From Siphlonurus alternatus (taxonomy: Eukaryota; Arthropoda; Insecta; Ephemeroptera; Siphlonuridae), in NCBI GenBank assembly GCA_949825025.1, contig OX463778.1, positions 8,422,733 to 8,486,732 of the forward strand: 64,000 nucleotides of DNA, read 5' to 3'. Positions 1 through 11,944 of the stretch are shown one piece after another; the stretch's first letter is position 1, and every line of letters starts with the position of its first letter. The notes beneath the pieces were generated by a model. That model was not told the origin of the DNA, made no database searches, and saw nothing but the letters and a program-made list of their open reading frames with translations. Position numbers and translations under genes: made by a program.

Positions 1-233
1 TTTATTTCATTGCGATTTTAAATCTGCATACATAAAATTAAAAATATCTTTAAAAAAGTTACTCTTTATAATATAATATTGTGTTTTTATATTATTAAAT
101 CAATATTAACATTATTAACTACATTATCGTATTGTTGTCTTCATTTTCATTGGTATTACGCAATTTATAATAGCGGCCGGGTGTATTTATTTTCCTCGTT
201 AGTTAAAATAATCTTCCATTTTATTTTCTGTGT

Positions 234-569
234 AATGGACAACCTACGTGAAATTTTTTACTGCAGAAATGAATAGAGGGCACCAAATTATGCTACTCTG
301 AATTTTTTTAGATTTTTTTAAAACCCAGAACTATTTTTAAATAATTATTGAAAGTGCGGCCACGCCCCCTGGAGGTGTCAATAGGCGTCTCGGTCCTATC
401 ATTTGTATTAAGGATTCAGGGGTGCCAACTTACAGTTAGCTTACAGAACTTTCAATAATTATTTAAAATTATTTCCGGGTCTCAAAAAGATCTGAAAAAT
501 TCAGAGTAGCATAATTTGGTGCCCTCTATTCATTTCTGCAATAAGAAAATTTCATGTAGGTTGTCCATT
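234..569. repeat. Foldback element, family 1 (full)
   Basis: About 130-bp terminal inverted repeats beginning AATGGACAACCTACGTGAAA and ending with its complement; the inner arms read GGCACCAAATTATGCTACTC. Full copies also at 6615-6948 and 24457-24797; a half copy at 12776-12900. Non-autonomous MITE type, no ORF. Confidence 0.8.
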
Positions 570-806
570 GTAAACTTTAATATATTAAACATAAAGATAT
601 ATAAGTATTATATTAATTTCAAAATTCATAATACCAACATAATAATTAATACTTTCTATCGTGTATTTGATTTCAAATACTCCCCTATGGAAGATATTTA
701 TAAGTAAAAAAAAAAAAAAAAAAAATCTAAAATAAATATTGCGTTGACTTGATATTGCGTATTTGTCTATTTTTTAAATTCTAATACTAATTTTGTTATT
801 TTACAG

Positions 807-949
807 GATTAATCGACTCCATTCTATCCTGGCACGTTTTAATGCCTCTTAGCAGACTTACTTACGGGGCTTATCTTCTTCATTTACTTGTGTTGTCTGT
901 GGATGGAGGGGACGATCGGACTCCCACGTATTTCAGTAATTTCCATGCC
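807..949 (+). CDS. nrf-6-like: Gene A exon (acyltransferase C-terminal membrane segments)
   Basis: The acceptor is TTTTACAG and the donor GTGAGT. It encodes GLIDSILSWHVLMPLSRLTY and the loop with GGDDRTPTYFS. It has the same length (143 nt) and phase as the matching exons of B (5835-5977) and C (24955-25097). Confidence 0.88.
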
Positions 950-1961
950 GTGAGTATAACTTGAATATTGACGTGTGGCGCAGTGCGCTTGAGCGGGTCA
1001 GATCACCGAAGTCGAGCATCGTCGAGCGTGGTTAGTAGTTGGATGGGTGACTATTTTCAACAAAAAACACGTTCCCCATCCAGGGGTAAATCGTTGCGCT
1101 TTTCCACTATGTGGTTCCCCTGGCTTTGTATAACCATTGCACGCACTTCTGGTTTATTGACAAAAGCTGTAGCGTCCATCCTAGCTGAGGTTTCCACGTT
1201 TCCTTTAGTCGCAAGCAAATGCCGGAATGTATTGCAAGGCCTCCGTTCCGAAAGAACCCACGAAACGCTCAAGTTAGAGTTTCGGAAGTTTTGGGGTTTC
1301 AAAGTAGTATGTAATTAGTTAGAAGAAGTACCCAATAGGGTTTGATTAAAAAAATTATTTAGATGTAAATTATGTTGTATTTTGTAAATTTCATTATTTC
1401 TTTCATAGAAAATATAAAATAGTACATTATATTACATAATAATATTATTAATATTAATAATATATAACATCAAAGCGTAGTCCAAATAAAAAATAAGACG
1501 AATAAAATACAGTGTGGGAAATGAAAAATATTACTAGTGTCTTAATTAATTTATTTCAGATTTTATATTTTATAATTTACTATAAACTCAGCTGATTTAT
1601 TATATAATAACTTAATATAATAAGAAATTATTTCCCCCAAAAAAAACATCAGACGAAAAATGTTCAAGATTCTCGATCCAAATATGCAATTATAACTTTC
1701 AATTATTTTGTCCATTCTTTTCCATGTTCCAGGTTTACAGGTTCTTCGGTGATTTAATTCCAACATTTCTTCTAGCCACGACTTTGTATCTATTTGTGGA
1801 AGGTCCACTTTTAGCGGTGCTTAAAATGATCTTTGGAAAAGGTAATTAAGTATACTGAAAATATGATATTTTCATTGTTATTTGTCCCACAAATTTGATG
1901 TATCGATCTGTCAATGTGTATAAGTTCCTTAAATTGCAATATTAATAAATATATATTTTAA

Positions 1962-2042
<81 letters not shown>

Positions 2043-3055
2043 TTGTGCGTTAAAGTGATACATAGGCTTCAAATTACAAATTAGACAGCCACGACACCAA
2101 CTGTTGCTCGATTTTATAATCAACATTCGCATTATTTTGATCCACACGCCGGTGCGAAGTTGCGCTGCAGCAAAGAAGGACCTTGCTGACGTCACAACTC
2201 ACAGCCAGCACCGATTAACATTGATTCGGACGTCAGCAAGTACTAAATTTCTTACTTTGCTCCGCAATTTTGCACGCTTATTCGACTATACTCATATTTT
2301 CATTGTATACCTTCATAAAAAGAAAGACAATTTTTGAGAAAATAAAAAATGAAAATTAGGATCAGGTTTGTAAAATATGAAGGAAATAAATTGAAGGAAA
2401 ATCATTGAGACTGAGGTTACTTTGTTCAAAATTTAGTCAAATCAGCATCTCAAACAACTAAAAAAAATTAATAACTTAATTGATCCCATTATACTTTTTT
2501 TTTTATTTCATCAAAAGTTAATATATTATATATTTAATCAGCCTGATTCCGCATGTAATATACATATGTATGAGACCTCCATCAGTTTCAAACCGGCAAT
2601 TTGCATTTTCAGTAAGGGTCATTTTCCTGGTAAAAATATGAGATTATGATTTTAGTCGAAACTGCAAATCGCCCCGGTTTTGAAACTAGGCAACTCATCT
2701 TAAAATGTTACTTTTATCTTCAGATTATCAACTGGTATCATCAAGGTTCCTCCTAGTTTAATTTAAATTGGATGTCACTTAAATCAAAACTCTAAAACAA
2801 AATTTACTCAGGCATATATATATATATACCTGAGTAAATCAGGTATATACAATCAATTTGTATCAATTTGTATATACAATTTGTACAATCAAAGAGCAAT
2901 AAAATGATTATGAATCATTATGAATGATTATATATATATAATTCTTATTTTTCTTATTTTTTTCAGGGGATAAAACAAAAGTTTCAAAAAAGTTTTCCAC
3001 ATATACAGCAAATGCAGAAATAGGAAAAGAATTGAAGAAGAAAGTAGTAATTTAG
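807..3055 (+). CDS. nrf-6-like: Gene A: NRF-6-like acyltransferase, 3' end only (last three exons)
   Basis: The C-terminal part of a multi-pass membrane acyltransferase (acyltransferase-3 family, nose-resistant-to-fluoxetine group). Exons are 807-949, 1733-1841 and 2967-3055, all with AG/GT borders and fitting phases (2 nt+141; 108+1; 2+87). The first holds the family hallmark PLSRLTYGAYLLH followed by GGDDRTPTYFS. The second has a membrane segment ending in LYLFVEGPLLAVLK. The last encodes a basic cytosolic-type tail (KTKVSKKFSTYTANAEIGK) and a TAG stop, with AATAAA about 30 bases downstream. Family proteins in worms act in lipid or drug transport across epithelia; the substrate here is unknown. 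It is more diverged from genes B and C than they are from each other. Upstream exons lie before base 1. It is tail to tail with gene B. Confidence 0.85.
965..1335 (+). repeat. 5S-rRNA-derived SINE
   Basis: The head has a 5S rRNA 3'-half match: GATCACCGAAGTCGAGCATC followed by GGTTAGTAGTTGGATGGGTG (5S internal promoter region). The body shares blocks with 16797-17057 and, more weakly, 23628-24030, including TGAGGTTTCCACGTTTCC. It starts about 15 bases after the gene A donor at 949. Any ORF here is spurious. Confidence 0.75.
1733..1841 (+). CDS. nrf-6-like: Gene A penultimate exon
   Basis: Acceptor TTCCAG, donor GTAATT. It encodes VYRFFGDLIPTFLLATTLYL and VEGPLLAVLKMIFGK, the last membrane span of the family. 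It is 6 nt longer than the equivalent exons of B and C (109 versus 103), adding two codons before the donor. Confidence 0.87.
1966..2041. repeat. CT microsatellite
   Basis: About 75 bases of (CT)n, at the end of gene A intron 10 upstream of the family 7 element. The Arg-Glu repeat frames over it are not genes. Confidence 0.95.
2055..2275. repeat. Family 7 element
   Basis: Arms start ATAGGCTTCAAATTACAAAT and include GAAGTTGCGCTGCAGCAAAG. Other copies: 38350-38940 (interrupted) and 60718-61048 (both arms intact). Follows a CT microsatellite. Confidence 0.68.
2967..3055 (+). CDS. nrf-6-like: Gene A terminal exon with stop
   Basis: Acceptor TTTTTTCAG. The phase joins G|GG. The 29-codon reading ends at TAG (3053-3055). 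Its start, KTKVSKK, resembles KMKVSKQ in the last exon of gene C, which supports both as true terminal exons. Confidence 0.8.
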
Positions 3056-3384
3056 GCCATTCAGTCCTGTAAATGATACTGTCAATAAAATTAATTTATT
3101 TACTATAATTATATTATATTGTTTTTGTTCAACATTGAAATTGGAATTATTTGTATTCATTTCAGAGCACAAGTTTTTATTTTGAGTTTTTATGTGTAAT
3201 GTAAAAAAAAAATGAAACTAATAAATTTTATTGATTGCTATTTTTTTTTAATCAACCCTGTTGTAGAGTAATGAAAATGTATGACTAAATTTAACATCAC
3301 TATAGCTCTTCGTGGACCTGACCTAGTAGCATATTCTTATTATATTTGGTTTTGTAGGTCCATCTAAAATGGAGGGTGCCTATA

Positions 3385-3658
3385 GGGCGCGTTTCACGAA
3401 GCAGTTAGCTAGGTTTCTAACCACGTTTAGCTTAACCACGTTTAACCATAGTAGAACCATCATATGGTCAGCACTGTCACTTTGACGAGGCAAGCCGGCG
3501 GCTGGTATGCGCATACCAGCCGCCGGCTTGCCTCGTCAAAGTGACAGCGCTGACCATATGATGGTTCTACTATAGGTGCTTTAACATGTAAAACAGGTAT
3601 AATAGTTAAGCGTGTTTAGAAAGTTAGCTAACTGTACTGCTTCGTGAATCGCACTCAA
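3385..3658. repeat. Family 5 foldback with nested 124-bp palindrome
   Basis: Outer arms GCGCGTTTCACGAAGCAGTT / ACTGCTTCGTGAATCGCACTC. The centre holds a palindrome at 3449-3572 with no spacer and one mismatch. Other family 5 copies: 8348-8465, 14683-14846, 19769-19908, 53026-53181, 58833-58974. Confidence 0.82.
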
Positions 3659-3940
3659 TGTAATCCCACCCAGCATATTCGTTTGGTTGAGATTGAGGGA
3701 AATCGGATCAATTTAAAAAATAAATTAAATGCTAATTGCTAAGCATAATTCACATTTCATTTCTGTTATAAAAATTTAGACATTTAATAATTTAAAATAA
3801 ATCAATAAATCATTATGTTTGAAGGTATTAACAGAAAATCGCATTGTATTGACAGAAATTAATTACTAAATTAAATTTATTGAAAATGTGAATGTAAATA
3901 CAAAAATATGATAACTATACAAAATTATAAGATTACAATA

Positions 3941-4067
3941 GTACAGTCGTCGCCTTGGAAAATTTCCCTTTGCGGTCTTGGAATCACCATGCCTCGTAAG
4001 AACAACAGTGCATGGTGATTAACAATTAAGGCTGCAAGAAGGAAATTTTCCAAGCCGACGAGTGTAC
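3941..4067. repeat. Foldback element, family 2
   Basis: About 125 bp, ends GTACAGTCGTCGCCTTGGAA / CCGACGAGTGTAC, centre with AATCACCATGCCTCGTAAGA. Other copies: 8705-8840 (diverged), 12001-12131, 39212-39340, 47100-47217, 53215-53347, 56799-56921, 62609-62734, 62731-62845. Confidence 0.82.
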
Positions 4068-4211
4068 ATCAAATAAAGTGGTACTTATGGGTTTATTTGC
4101 TATCATTCATATTCCTTGTGATTTCTCCTGTGTTTGTAGTGATTTGCAGCTTAGGAACTTTTGTTTTACCTCCTGGAACAGAGAAGAACATGATTGATAG
4201 GATAATAAATA

Positions 4212-4984
4212 GGGGCCGGATCTCCAGTTTTTCCAGTTATATATATGCTACATTGATTCTGACTTCAAATGTTCACGAATCATGAAGTTTTATTGCCAAA
4301 TATACAAAAAAGTTTGAACTGGAAAAAACTGTTTTTGAAAAGTAAAGACTGTTTCAACTGTTTCAAGTTTTTTCAAGTTTTGTAAACTTTTTCCAGTTTT
4401 ATAAAACTGGAAACGCAGTTCTGTCTCATAAAAGCACGTTTTTTGTAGTAAAAATTAAATTAAATATTTTGCATAATTATTTTCTCTGCCTCCATCTGAC
4501 ACAACATTGATATTTTTTATTCAAATTTTCTTAATTGCTATATTAATGGTATTTTGCCAGATTTTTTTATCGAAGAAGCATGTATACCAATTATATTTTT
4601 TGGTCTTCATGGACAAGAGACCAGTTAAAAGTGGATTTTCATGGGCGATTTCCAGCCTGCAACGCGATGCGAATAAAGCGCACTTGCCGTAACATCCATT
4701 GGCGGCCATATTGGGCGATTAAAAGAAAAAGAGCATCGTAATTAACGCGATTACCGGCGAATTCGCCGCCGCATAGGATTTCGCAGCTTTTACGTCAAAT
4801 CGCGCCGCGTCGCCGTTGTCGCTCATGAAAATCCACCTTAAAGGTAAAATTTTATAAATACTGGATTTTGCTGGAAACTGGAAGTGAACTGTTTTTGAGA
4901 AATTCGATAACTGTTTTCGAGGAAAACATGGACTGGATCCAGTGCTGGAAATCACACTTTTAAAAACTGGAAATCCGGCCCCTA
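4212..4984. repeat. About 770-bp element with ACTGG motif repeats, carrying a nested MITE
   Basis: Ends GGGGCCGGATCTCCAGTTTT and AAAAACTGGAAATCCGGCCCC form an inverted repeat. Inside are many ACTGGAAA / ACTGTTT motifs and a family 3 MITE at 4627-4842. No transposase ORF. Confidence 0.65.
4627..4842. repeat. Family 3 MITE, nested
   Basis: GTGGATTTTCATGGGCGATT to GAAAATCCACCTTAA; internal CATTGGCGGCCATATTGGGC. About 215 bp. Other copies: 27197-27411, 27408-27631, 35974-36200, 44268-44480, 44480-44692. Confidence 0.8.
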
Positions 4985-5004
4985 ATAATAAATATAATAC
5001 TCGG

Positions 5005-5262
5005 TCTCAAATTTTTTATTGTAAAAATGGATAGAGGGTGCAAAGTTTGATATTTTTTCAGATTTTTTAGAGCCCGGGAAGTATTGCTAAATAGTTTTGC
5101 CGAGATCGGGTTAAACACACGCCCCTTTAAGGTCTTATGTTTTTACTAAGAGTGGCGTCCAGAGGTGTCACTCTCTATATTTTCAATAATTTGTTAAAAA
5201 TAGTTCCCGGACTTTAAAAAAAAACGGCCGCAAAGGGAAATTTACCGAGGCAACGACTGTAC
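5005..5262. repeat. Broken foldback (family 1b) fused to half of a family 2 element
   Basis: The left part (to about 5222) matches family 1b arms with GGGTTAAACACACGCCCC in the centre. The right end is replaced by a family 2 half (GGCCGCAAAGGGAAATTTAC...GACTGTACA). Confidence 0.6.
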
Positions 5263-5297
5263 AATGAATTACAAAAGAGACATTTTTCATCAAGAGT

Positions 5298-5472
5298 CAG
5301 GCGCGGATCCAGGGGGGAGGGGGCTGGGGAAGCTGCAGCCTCCCCCAAAACCAAATTTTGGTTTAACATGGGCAATATAGACATTTCCCCCACCCCAATT
5401 TTTTTTAACATTGGTCTTATGGAGGCGCCCCTCCCCCCTAACCTCCCGAATTTTTTTCTGGATCCGCGCCTG
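5298..5472. repeat. Family 9 MITE
   Basis: 15-bp perfect inverted ends CAGGCGCGGATCCAG / CTGGATCCGCGCCTG; G-rich and C-rich interior. A second copy is at 42940-43098. Lies just downstream of gene B exon 10. Confidence 0.8.
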
Positions 5473-5506
5473 TCACGGGTAGTTCATATAAAAAAAAAAT
5501 TCTCAC

Positions 5507-5609
5507 CAAAAGCAATCTTCAGAAGGGCCAGGACAGGTCCTTCGACGAGGAAGTACAAAACAATGGCGAGACAAAATGCGATGATGGTGTCTCCGAAGAA
5601 TTTGTACAT
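5507..5609 (-). CDS. nrf-6-like: Gene B exon 10, last exon found
   Basis: Encodes MYKFFGDTIIAFCLAIVLYF and LVEGPVLALLKIAFG. Ends phase 1 with GTGAGA. A foldback element (5298-5472) lies 35 bases past the donor, and no terminal exon like that of C is visible down to gene A. Confidence 0.88.
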
Positions 5610-8600
5610 CTGGAAATATGTATTAGGATCATAACATTTATACACTTAAAAGTCAAAGACAGACAAAGTAGCCTTGCTGAGTGCCATGGCAACGGATTTC
5701 TATTGTTCAAGCCAGGTGGACTTGGAAGAAAACCTGGAGGAGGTGACCTCACCTCAGCTTCGACAGTGTTGTCATCAGCATGACAGATGTCAAGTGTCCC
5801 ATTATTTTTCACCTCAACTGTACATCGAACTCACCGTCTCGAAGCTGCTGAAGTACCTCGGCGTTCTGTCATCGCCACCATCGAAGTTCATCACGAGGAT
5901 GTGAAGAAGGTAAGTCCCGTAGGTGAGACGACTGAGGGGAATCAGGAACCGCCAGGACAGAATCGAGTCGATGAAACCTGAGGAATTAACGATTTTCATC
6001 AGGTACAGTCAATATAGTAGATAAAATAAACCAACAATAGCCCTTTGTCTCGCTCGATTGTTGAGTGGGTGGGCTTCATTAAGAGTGCGAACATCCTTAG
6101 AGCATTGTGATAAGCTAGAAGGAGGGAATTCAAACTTTGTACCGTGACAGCAAAGGACCATTGTTGGTTCATTTTATCTGCTATTGACTGTGCATTCCGT
6201 TGTAATTTAAATAATTTATCCTGCCTGAGGGAATGAAGTGAAATAATAATGTTGAAAATTCATTTTTTTTTTTAATTTAATAGCTTATATAATGATTCTC
6301 TCTCACCTCCATATCCATTAACGCAGGCAAATATAATCCACATGAGTCCAGCCGACCATCCTAATCGATGAAAACCAGCGTATATTGAAGATCCAATTCT
6401 ATCGTATTCGTAGTCAATTTTGTAAGAAATTGCCAGAGAGTAAATTATAGTCAGACAAACTGCAGTGTTGATGATCCAGCAGATTGCAACCCAAGACTGA
6501 AACATATGGGGAAATAAATAATATTTCAGTACACTCAAACAAGTAATAAGTGTTGACAGCCTCTCTCCTTGAGGCTGGACAACTTGTTAGGCTTTCAAAT
6601 GGAGAGGATCGTATAATGGGCAACCTGGATAAAAAAAATTTATTGCAGAAATAAAGAGAGGGTACCAAATTATGCTACTCTGAATTTTTCTATATATTTT
6701 TTTAGTCCTGGAATTCTTTTTAAATAATTATTGAAAGTTCTGTAAGTTAAGTTGGCACCCCTGAATTCTTAATAAAAAGAATAGGTCCTAGACGCCTGTT
6801 GATGCCTCCAGGGGGCGTGGCCGCAATTTCAATATTTATTCAAAAATAGAGTTCTGTGACTCAAAAAAATCTGAAAAGTTCACAGTAGCATAATTTGGTA
6901 ACCTCTATTTATTTCTGCAATAAAAAAATTAATGTAGGTTGTCCATTATGTAAAGTGACGTCTTCAAGCCTACAAGTTGCGTTAATTCATAGTGAATCAA
7001 CATGCCTGTAAGTGCAAAGTGGACATATAATTTGATTATACTTTGCTTTACTTTTTATAATGATCAATTATTATTATTTTTTACGAAATCATGATTAAAA
7101 ATAAAACTATGACAATCTAGAAAGTAATATATCCCTATATTAAATGATCTTAACAAAAAATACATTACATGGTTGCATAAAATATTGATGGAAATATATT
7201 TTTTATTTGTAAATTTTAATTTTTCAATTACATTATTTTATAATGTGATCTTTCTCATAGTGCATTTTGACAAGCTGCAGGATCTACTTCAAATTTACGT
7301 GAAATTCTCTTCTGAAGTGGACGGAAATGTAAGGTTTCTGGGAGGTCTTCAAATAACACGTACGTACCACTTAACATAAAACTGTCTTAATTTTAGGATT
7401 GTTGTAATTTGTTTTATTTGAAGACCCCCATCAGCTGGTCTTCATATTCGTATTCCAGCCTTACAATTTTACACATAATAAGTCTGTATTTTTACTTCAA
7501 ATCACTTTTTAAAGTTTCATAACTAAATTATAATCAGAATGGCTGCCATGGGGATGTAGCTTTGCCGGCGGCCCAAATATTTGTATTTTTGGCCCCCAAG
7601 CGGTAGTTTCAGGAAGTTATCATAAAACTGTGCGTAATATTTTATGAGCTTTGGTGAAAAAACTCATGTGACCATTGTTAATCGGCACGGCGCGGTCTAG
7701 CGCGGTAAGAACCGGCAATGCAGCACCCGTCACGGCACAGAATAACGATCGACGCGCTACTGGTGGCTATTTCAGGAAGGTTTTTCACACGTTTTGTAAG
7801 TATTTCGTTACATAAAGAAGATACATCGCCTTGATGGCTGCAAACCTTACACTTCCGGCTACTTCCGGAGGGAATTTCAAATTAATTTTACTGTAGTTTT
7901 TGAAAGTACAAAAAATTGCATAGCTCACAGGATACAATAATAAATATGGCGTCTTACTCCCGATGAAAAATAATTTTTTGAGCACGCGCGGTTTTATACC
8001 TTGCTTATGTTAAACTTGACTTTGCTTGTCTTATGTAGAAAATATCCCATCATAATACCACACAGGTAGGGCGTTGCTCGACAATGAGTTGGGATGTACA
8101 AAAGGTAGAAGAATACTCCTTCTTTGCCTACACTGTAACAAATTAAGTGTTAAAAATATCAAAATACAAACAAAGAAAAATCATTTTAATTGGAATTTAA
8201 ATCATGTGTTACAAAAAGTTTGATATTTGATGGCACCTTTATATTTTGTAATATGAATAATAAAACATTTATTTTTATTTTAATTATAAAGTAATTTGCA
8301 TTTTTAAGCAATTAAAATATCTTAAAATTTTGTCTTTATTAGGTATAAGGCGATCCACGAAAAAGTTATCCACGTACGTTTCTCACCAACCGCGGTTAGC
8401 GCAAGCCTAATTCAATGACGTGGTTAGTGAGAAACCTGGATAACTCTCTTCGTGAATCGCGCCCTAATATATATTATATTTTATATAATTGAAAAACAAA
8501 TGAAACCAAATTTGAAGAAAATTACATCAATTACTTTATATTTTTTACATTTAATAAAAAAGTATTTTCCATCTAAACTCCCTGGAAATGATTTTATTAT

Positions 8601-11600
8601 TTTATGATATAATGTGGTCCAGTAATAATAAAATGACATAATATTTTTTACAAAACTATATATAATTTCAATTCCATTATCAACCCCACTATCATATTAC
8701 GAGGTATACACTCGTTGCCTCGGAAAATTTCCCTTTTCAGGTTTGGTAATCACTTAATCAGTAATCACCAGGCTCTTTGCTATCTTGATTGGAGTATGGT
8801 TATTAAGCTGCAAAAGGAACCTTTTCGTGGTTACGAATGAACTTACTTGGGCTCAAATGGTACGGCTACAGAAGACATAGGAAATCCGTAAATGTAGGTG
8901 ATTCCGAGAGGTACAAGACAAGAGATCAGTGTGATGATGGCCATCAGCTGTTTTCCTGCACGTGGTGAGTAATACAGGGGCAGTAACACGAGGGGGGACA
9001 GCCAGGCAAGCTGCATGTCCACCGCTGTGTACCACGTCTGAGCTAGGCAGAACTGAGGACATGTACAGATGATTAAAAAAGTACAACCCTCTTAAAAATT
9101 TAGGAGTGCATGACAAGTCTTACTTAAGGATTATTGTCTCTATATGGTAATTATTTTTTGATGGTAAAAAAATAGAATTTAGATCAAAACATAGAGAAAA
9201 TAAAATGACTGTTCACTTTCTGAAGTAAAAAAGTAATTATTCGATCCAGTTTTTGAGACATTAATTTTTTAGTTGATTTCACTTGACTTGATTTTACTAA
9301 TGGCCGCCAGATTTTCAATTATAAATCCTTTATAAATTCTGGTGACAATTCAGCAAGCAATATAAGAAGCGTTCCTTAAAGCGATTTTCATAATACCAGA
9401 TAAAAATAAAAATCTTGTTAAATAGAATCTTAATGATTTCTCAATTCCTCCCTATGTTATTTACGTTATTCCCAATGGTTATACTAAAATTTAAGCATTA
9501 CTACCCTAGTTAAAAAATTACGTCTTCAGTCTTCAACTCATCTTTTACACGTCTAAACCTAATCTTTTTTTTATCTCTAAAGCACTTCTTATTTCCTCTT
9601 CGTTCAATGTGAGGATGAAATGGAGACAATATCTACCATTTTATACTCAAGAAGAGTAAAAAATACGTAATCTCGTCTTTTTCCTTTTTTTGCAAAATAA
9701 GAGAACAAAAGATGATAGGAGAATTTAATAGCGAAGAGCAGATGAAATTTATTCAGGTACCTTTTTCTCTATGGTGAAGTAATTATTGATGTACAGAATA
9801 TCTGTCCACCAATTTAGTCTACAGAAGTCCGACTGGGTGGTGACGTAAGTCTTCCAGAGAGGTCCCTCCCCCAGGTGGTAAATCAACGTCACATAGATCA
9901 GGAGGACCACACCCATTGGAATGGACAGTCTGTGTCAGAATAATCAGAACAAGTTAACAATATTAGTTTTGTTTCATTTCTCTTTTGGGATTATTATCTT
10001 TGCCGGTGTTCGATGTAATCCTTTTGTATGTATTATGTTGCGATGAAAACTTAGTGTTCGTGCACGTCACTAACACTTGCATGTACTACACATATCACTA
10101 CGTTTCGATAGTCAACCGCTCTCTTTCTCAGGTGATCTGAGACATAGTGATATGTGTAGTACAGTACATGCAAGTATTAGTGAAGTGCACGAACACTAAG
10201 TAATCATCGTAACATACTATAACATACAGAAGGATTACATCAAACACCGGCAAAAGTAGAAGTCCGAAAATTGAAATAAAATACATTCATTATGAATATC
10301 CTTTGCACGAAAAAGCTATTTATTAATATTAGTTGTAATAATGAGGAATCAGAATTCTTGCTGAAAAGAATCAATTTTAGCTGATTACTGCAGCATTTCC
10401 AAACAGAACTAATTCTAATTTAATCGGCAATTCTGATTGGAAATTAAATTTAATACACCTGACCTGACCGATCAGATTTCTCACCTAAATTCTCACCTGA
10501 GGTATCTGTTAAGGTAGAACTTGAGGACGTCAAACTTGGACCCTCTCTGCATTCCTCTCAGGAAGGAGTGGCACATCAGCAGACCGCTCAGTAGAAGGAA
10601 AGTGTCAACAGCCAACAACCCGTTGGCGAACGTCATGTCCCGTGGTCGGCGGACCATCTGTACAACGAGATAGCGGGGAATGTAACTCATTATATTACAG
10701 AGGTTGATTTTGATGATATACTGGTGTAAAATAAGGTATATTTTAGAAAATTATCCAATTATACTTATTATACATTTTTATATTTTCAGTCTCTCATTTA
10801 GCAATTGAGCGATGACATTCATACGTACGAGTTGTCATTCTAACAGAGCAAAGGAAGCCATTCATGCAGATCTTGGTGGTAGTAGAAAATGGCATAGTAG
10901 AAACAGAGGTGCTTTTCCATGGAGCGATGTCACGCGAGGCTTGGCGGGGAGAGAAAAGCGCACTTGCAGTGAATCCGTATGGCGGCCATATTGGCGACGA
11001 AAAATCGAGGAGTGATTCAATTACTGCGAGAAAGCGATTTTTTCTCACTAATATAGCTGCCATACGATTTTACTGCAAGTGGGCTTTTCTCGCCCCGTCA
11101 AGCCTCGTGCGACATAGCTCCATAAATTTTCTACATGCAGCCTTGTTAATCACACTGAATTGTTCTATTTTCACAGGGAATGGTGATTAACTAGGCCGCA
11201 AAGGAAAGTTTTCTGAAGTGATGAAATGTACTGTACATGCTGGTTCCCATTTCCCTATTACTTCTATTATATTGTTTGCAAATCAGTAGTTTATTTCTTA
11301 AATTGACACTAGAGGCAGTAAAAAAAGGGGCGAGAAACATTTGCTAAAGCAATTACAACATTAATCAATAACAATATTTAGTTTCGTTGTGCTTTTTGGT
11401 TTGATAATAGCTTCTGCAAACGGCCTTAAATTTAGCTAACATTTTAAGCTTTGTTTATTATATTAACTTACATCAGTTAAGAAAATCTGATACCAATTTG
11501 AGACAGGTCCATAAGTTTCTTGTTCAAATCTATGTCCAAGTATGACCCATAAGATACTGCCGACCCTAAGTCCGTGCAGACAGGGAAATCCCCCACGTTC

Positions 11601-11860
11601 TTTCTTCGTGGAGAACAGCTGACGAGCCGTGACGTCAGCGGAGAACACGGTGGAGAATCGCGGGAGGTAACCGAGGAGGTGCAGCGTGGTGCTGACCGCC
11701 ACTAGCGCCACGAGGAGCGCCAGCAGAGACAACGTGGCGATGGTGCCGACACCAAGCGGGGGAGACGGACCCTGGGAGAATATTATTTTATTAGTTATTT
11801 TTTACATGGACTATCAGTTTTTCAGATCTTAGGCATATATTAATTGAAAAATATATACTT

Positions 11861-11944
<84 letters not shown>

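Noticed and set aside
965..1070. A functional 5S rRNA gene
   Set aside because: Only the 3' half matches and it continues into a repeat body.
968..1318. 116-aa frame downstream of the gene A exon
   Set aside because: It lies on the 5S-derived SINE and is not conserved in the other copies.
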